A stretch of 11,249 bases of DNA from a bacterium (GTDB lineage Bacteria > UBA9089 > JASEGY01): contig JASEGY010000077.1 in the NCBI GenBank assembly GCA_030019105.1, forward strand, positions 1 through 11,249. Direction: 5' to 3'. A model generated the notes under the pieces. It was not told where the DNA came from. It was given only the letters and a program-made list of their open reading frames with translations, and ran no database searches. A program made the position numbers and the translations under genes. Positions 10,080-11,249 of the stretch are shown piece by piece (within the stretch, counting starts at the first letter, position 1; each line of letters opens with the position of its first letter).

Positions 10080-10409
10080 GTGTCGAAAAATCAAGCACTT
10101 ATGGAGAACTTGCTACTGACCAGTTTAGATGACGTCATCACTTTTCCCAACCCTTGTTATCCAGATAAAGGGCACAGGGTTAAAATCGCCAATATTCCTC
10201 TGAATTCAAGCCCAACGATCTATATCTACAGCATTGCCGGAGAGTTGGTCCGGGTGTTGGATGATAATAATGATGAGATACTAAATTCAATGACGGCCAT
10301 ATGGGATGCCAGGAATGAGCATAGCAGAGATGTAGTCTCCGGGATATACATCTATCTCTTGAAGTGTGATAAAGGAACCAAGCAAGGGAAGATTGCTATT
10401 ATCAGATGA
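10080..10409 (+). CDS. Orphan T9SS-type (or FlgD-like) C-terminal Ig domain, probable gene fragment
   Basis: The 109 residues (102 if the ATG at 10101 is used instead of the GTG at 10080) are almost entirely one C-terminal beta-sandwich domain. It opens with ITFPNPCYP and continues with IYIYSIAGELVRVLDD, AIWDARNEHSRDVVSGIYIY and a basic KQGKIAIIR end. This is the layout of T9SS type A sorting domains and the related FlgD Ig-like domain. Such domains normally sit at the C terminus of a large secreted protein; here there is no signal peptide, no passenger and no visible ribosome binding site. It is in a different frame from the SprA-like gene 58 nt upstream, with stops between. The likeliest reading is the 3' remnant of a lost cargo gene. 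It converges with the PorV-like frame (26-nt gap). Confidence 0.65.
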   Translation: MSKNQALMENLLLTSLDDVITFPNPCYPDKGHRVKIANIPLNSSPTIYIYSIAGELVRVLDDNNDEILNSMTAIWDARNEHSRDVVSGIYIYLLKCDKGTKQGKIAIIR

Positions 10410-10435
10410 CAGAAGCCAAATAGCTTTTCTAACTT

Positions 10436-11203
10436 CTAAAACCCGACGTTAAATGAAAGACGATGTTTGGTACCAAGTCTCTCAAAGCTGGTACTCAGAT
10501 CAAACCCTAAAAAACCACGCCTGCCGCCGAATCCTAAACTGTAATAGCTGGCCCCTTTATTCAAATCCTCCTTGGATATGAGGGTATCTCGTTGCTCCAG
10601 ATAGTAGTTGTTAATTCCAGCCCTTACCGCAATCGAATCAATCCCGATGTTCAGGATTTGGAGCTCTGTCCCGGCTGAGAGGGTAAGCGGCCGCTCCCTT
10701 ACGTTATCAATGGACAGAGCTACTATCCACTTGTATCCGCCATAGAAGAGCACCGGCTCAAAGCTGGCCCCAACCTTCATTTCTATAAATCCCGGATCAC
10801 TGTGGCCTGAATCCCAGGATTTATCAGAATTAACAGAAGCTCTCATTCCCATTCGCAGATGGTGTATTATCCACAAGATGGAGTCATCTTTATCCTTGAG
10901 TACAGAAGAGATGTCAGAGAGAAGCCCCAGATCAACTCCAAAACCATATCCTGAGTGGCCAGCTAAAGAATGGGTGATAAACTTAAAATTAAGTCCGCCA
11001 TAAAACATATCCTTGATTATATACCGGCCGTATCCCAAAATAAATGTATTGGTTGAATCCTCAAGGGTACCATCCTCTCTTTTTATTTCTCCGAACTCAT
11101 CTATGCCGGTTGATTCCGTCCCACCATCTACCCCAAATCCAATTACTCCAAAACCTACCCCACCATCCAGGAGAAGGTTCGGATGGACGTAGCCTAAATA
11201 TAC
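10436..11203 (-). CDS. PorV-like (UPF0164/PorQ family) T9SS outer-membrane barrel, 5'-incomplete and probably frameshifted
   Basis: The frame is open from 11203 to the TAG at 10436-10438 (255 codons) but has no ATG or GTG near its beginning. The first usable starts are a TTG at 11038 and an ATG near 11010, both inside the conserved region. Features are GYVHPNLLLDGGVGFGVIGF at the start, YGRYIIKDMFYGGLNFKFI, GYGFGVDLGLL, VGASFEPVLF, AVRAGINN, SYYSLGFGGRRGFLGFDLS and a terminal LGTKHRLSFNVGF with C-terminal Phe. This strand pattern is typical of PorV/PorQ barrels. PorV binds SprA and receives cargo by its C-terminal sorting domain, which fits the neighbours. The missing signal peptide and the frame break near 11195-11205 suggest a pseudogene or an assembly error. 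Confidence 0.68.
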   Translation of the reverse strand, partial: VYLGYVHPNLLLDGGVGFGVIGFGVDGGTESTGIDEFGEIKREDGTLEDSTNTFILGYGRYIIKDMFYGGLNFKFITHSLAGHSGYGFGVDLGLLSDISSVLKDKDDSILWIIHHLRMGMRASVNSDKSWDSGHSDPGFIEMKVGASFEPVLFYGGYKWIVALSIDNVRERPLTLSAGTELQILNIGIDSIAVRAGINNYYLEQRDTLISKEDLNKGASYYSLGFGGRRGFLGFDLSTSFERLGTKHRLSFNVGF

Positions 11204-11249
11204 TCAACGCGGGCATAATCTGCGATTTTGTATTTTCTCAATAACTCAG
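11194..11249 (-). pseudogene. Probable upstream part of the PorV-like gene in a shifted frame
   Basis: Reading the minus strand from the window edge gives ELLRKYKIADYARVEYI and then TAG (11196-11194). The main PorV-like frame resumes as LGYVHPN, and joining them gives DYARVEY-LGYVHPN, plausible for a PorV-type strand. The join needs one added base (or two removed) around 11197-11202, in the sequence tatattta. The alternative is the 3' end of an unrelated gene; 17 residues cannot decide. Confidence 0.4.

Noticed and set aside
10022..10100. One frameshift joining the SprA-like gene to the sorting domain
   Set aside because: All three frames contain stops between 10018 and 10079 and the intervening sequence does not continue SprA, so a single indel cannot restore one protein.
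11044..11244. Plus-strand open frame at the right edge
   Set aside because: It lies antisense to the PorV-like frame, whose strand pattern and C-terminal signature are much better supported.

Overview
The window looks like a chromosome segment of an uncultivated Gram-negative (diderm) bacterium. Outer-membrane proteins dominate: an Omp85 barrel, a SprA-type translocon, a PorV-type barrel and a type IX secretion (T9SS) sorting domain. T9SS parts, FCB-style surface proteins and intergenic spacers full of short palindromes and 7-bp tandem repeats suggest a member of the FCB superphylum or a nearby candidate phylum. This placement is an inference from gene content; there is no rRNA or other marker gene here.

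Layout, left to right. Positions 1-275 are non-coding and repeat-rich. A nucleotide-sugar dehydrogenase lies at 276-1634 (-), behind a textbook sigma70-type promoter and a leader that can form a long hairpin. Upstream of it on the same strand is a tight two-gene unit: a coiled-coil PD-(D/E)XK nuclease-like protein (3129-4220) followed 3 nt later by a small one-POTRA Omp85 protein (1836-3125). A divergent PAP2-family phosphatase runs from 4306 (or 4252) to 5073 (+). The two divergent units have clear promoters whose predicted start points fall at or within a few bases of the start codons, so both may be leaderless.

Positions 5074-5491 are a non-coding mosaic of repeats: a 39-bp palindrome, a promoter, a 32-bp inverted-repeat pair 167 bp apart, a diverged copy of the left-edge palindromic repeat, and a shared module ending in heptamers. 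It forms the probable long leader of the largest gene, 5492-10021 (+), a 1509-residue SprA-like T9SS translocon protein. Unusually, this protein carries an N-terminal small outer-membrane barrel joined by a ~200-residue Pro/Glu/Thr-rich linker, and it stops about halfway through the expected SprA sequence.

The right end (10022-11249) looks decayed. It holds an orphan T9SS/FlgD-type C-terminal domain with no passenger and no signal peptide, then on the opposite strand a PorV-like barrel whose frame is broken near 11195-11205 and whose 5' end lies beyond the window.

Functionally, SprA (translocon), PorV (its partner, which receives cargo) and the C-terminal sorting domain (the export tag) form one secretion route, so the right half is best read as a rearranged or eroding T9SS locus. 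The left half is envelope biology (surface sugar synthesis, membrane-protein insertion or secretion, lipid phosphate removal) with no direct sequence link to the T9SS genes.
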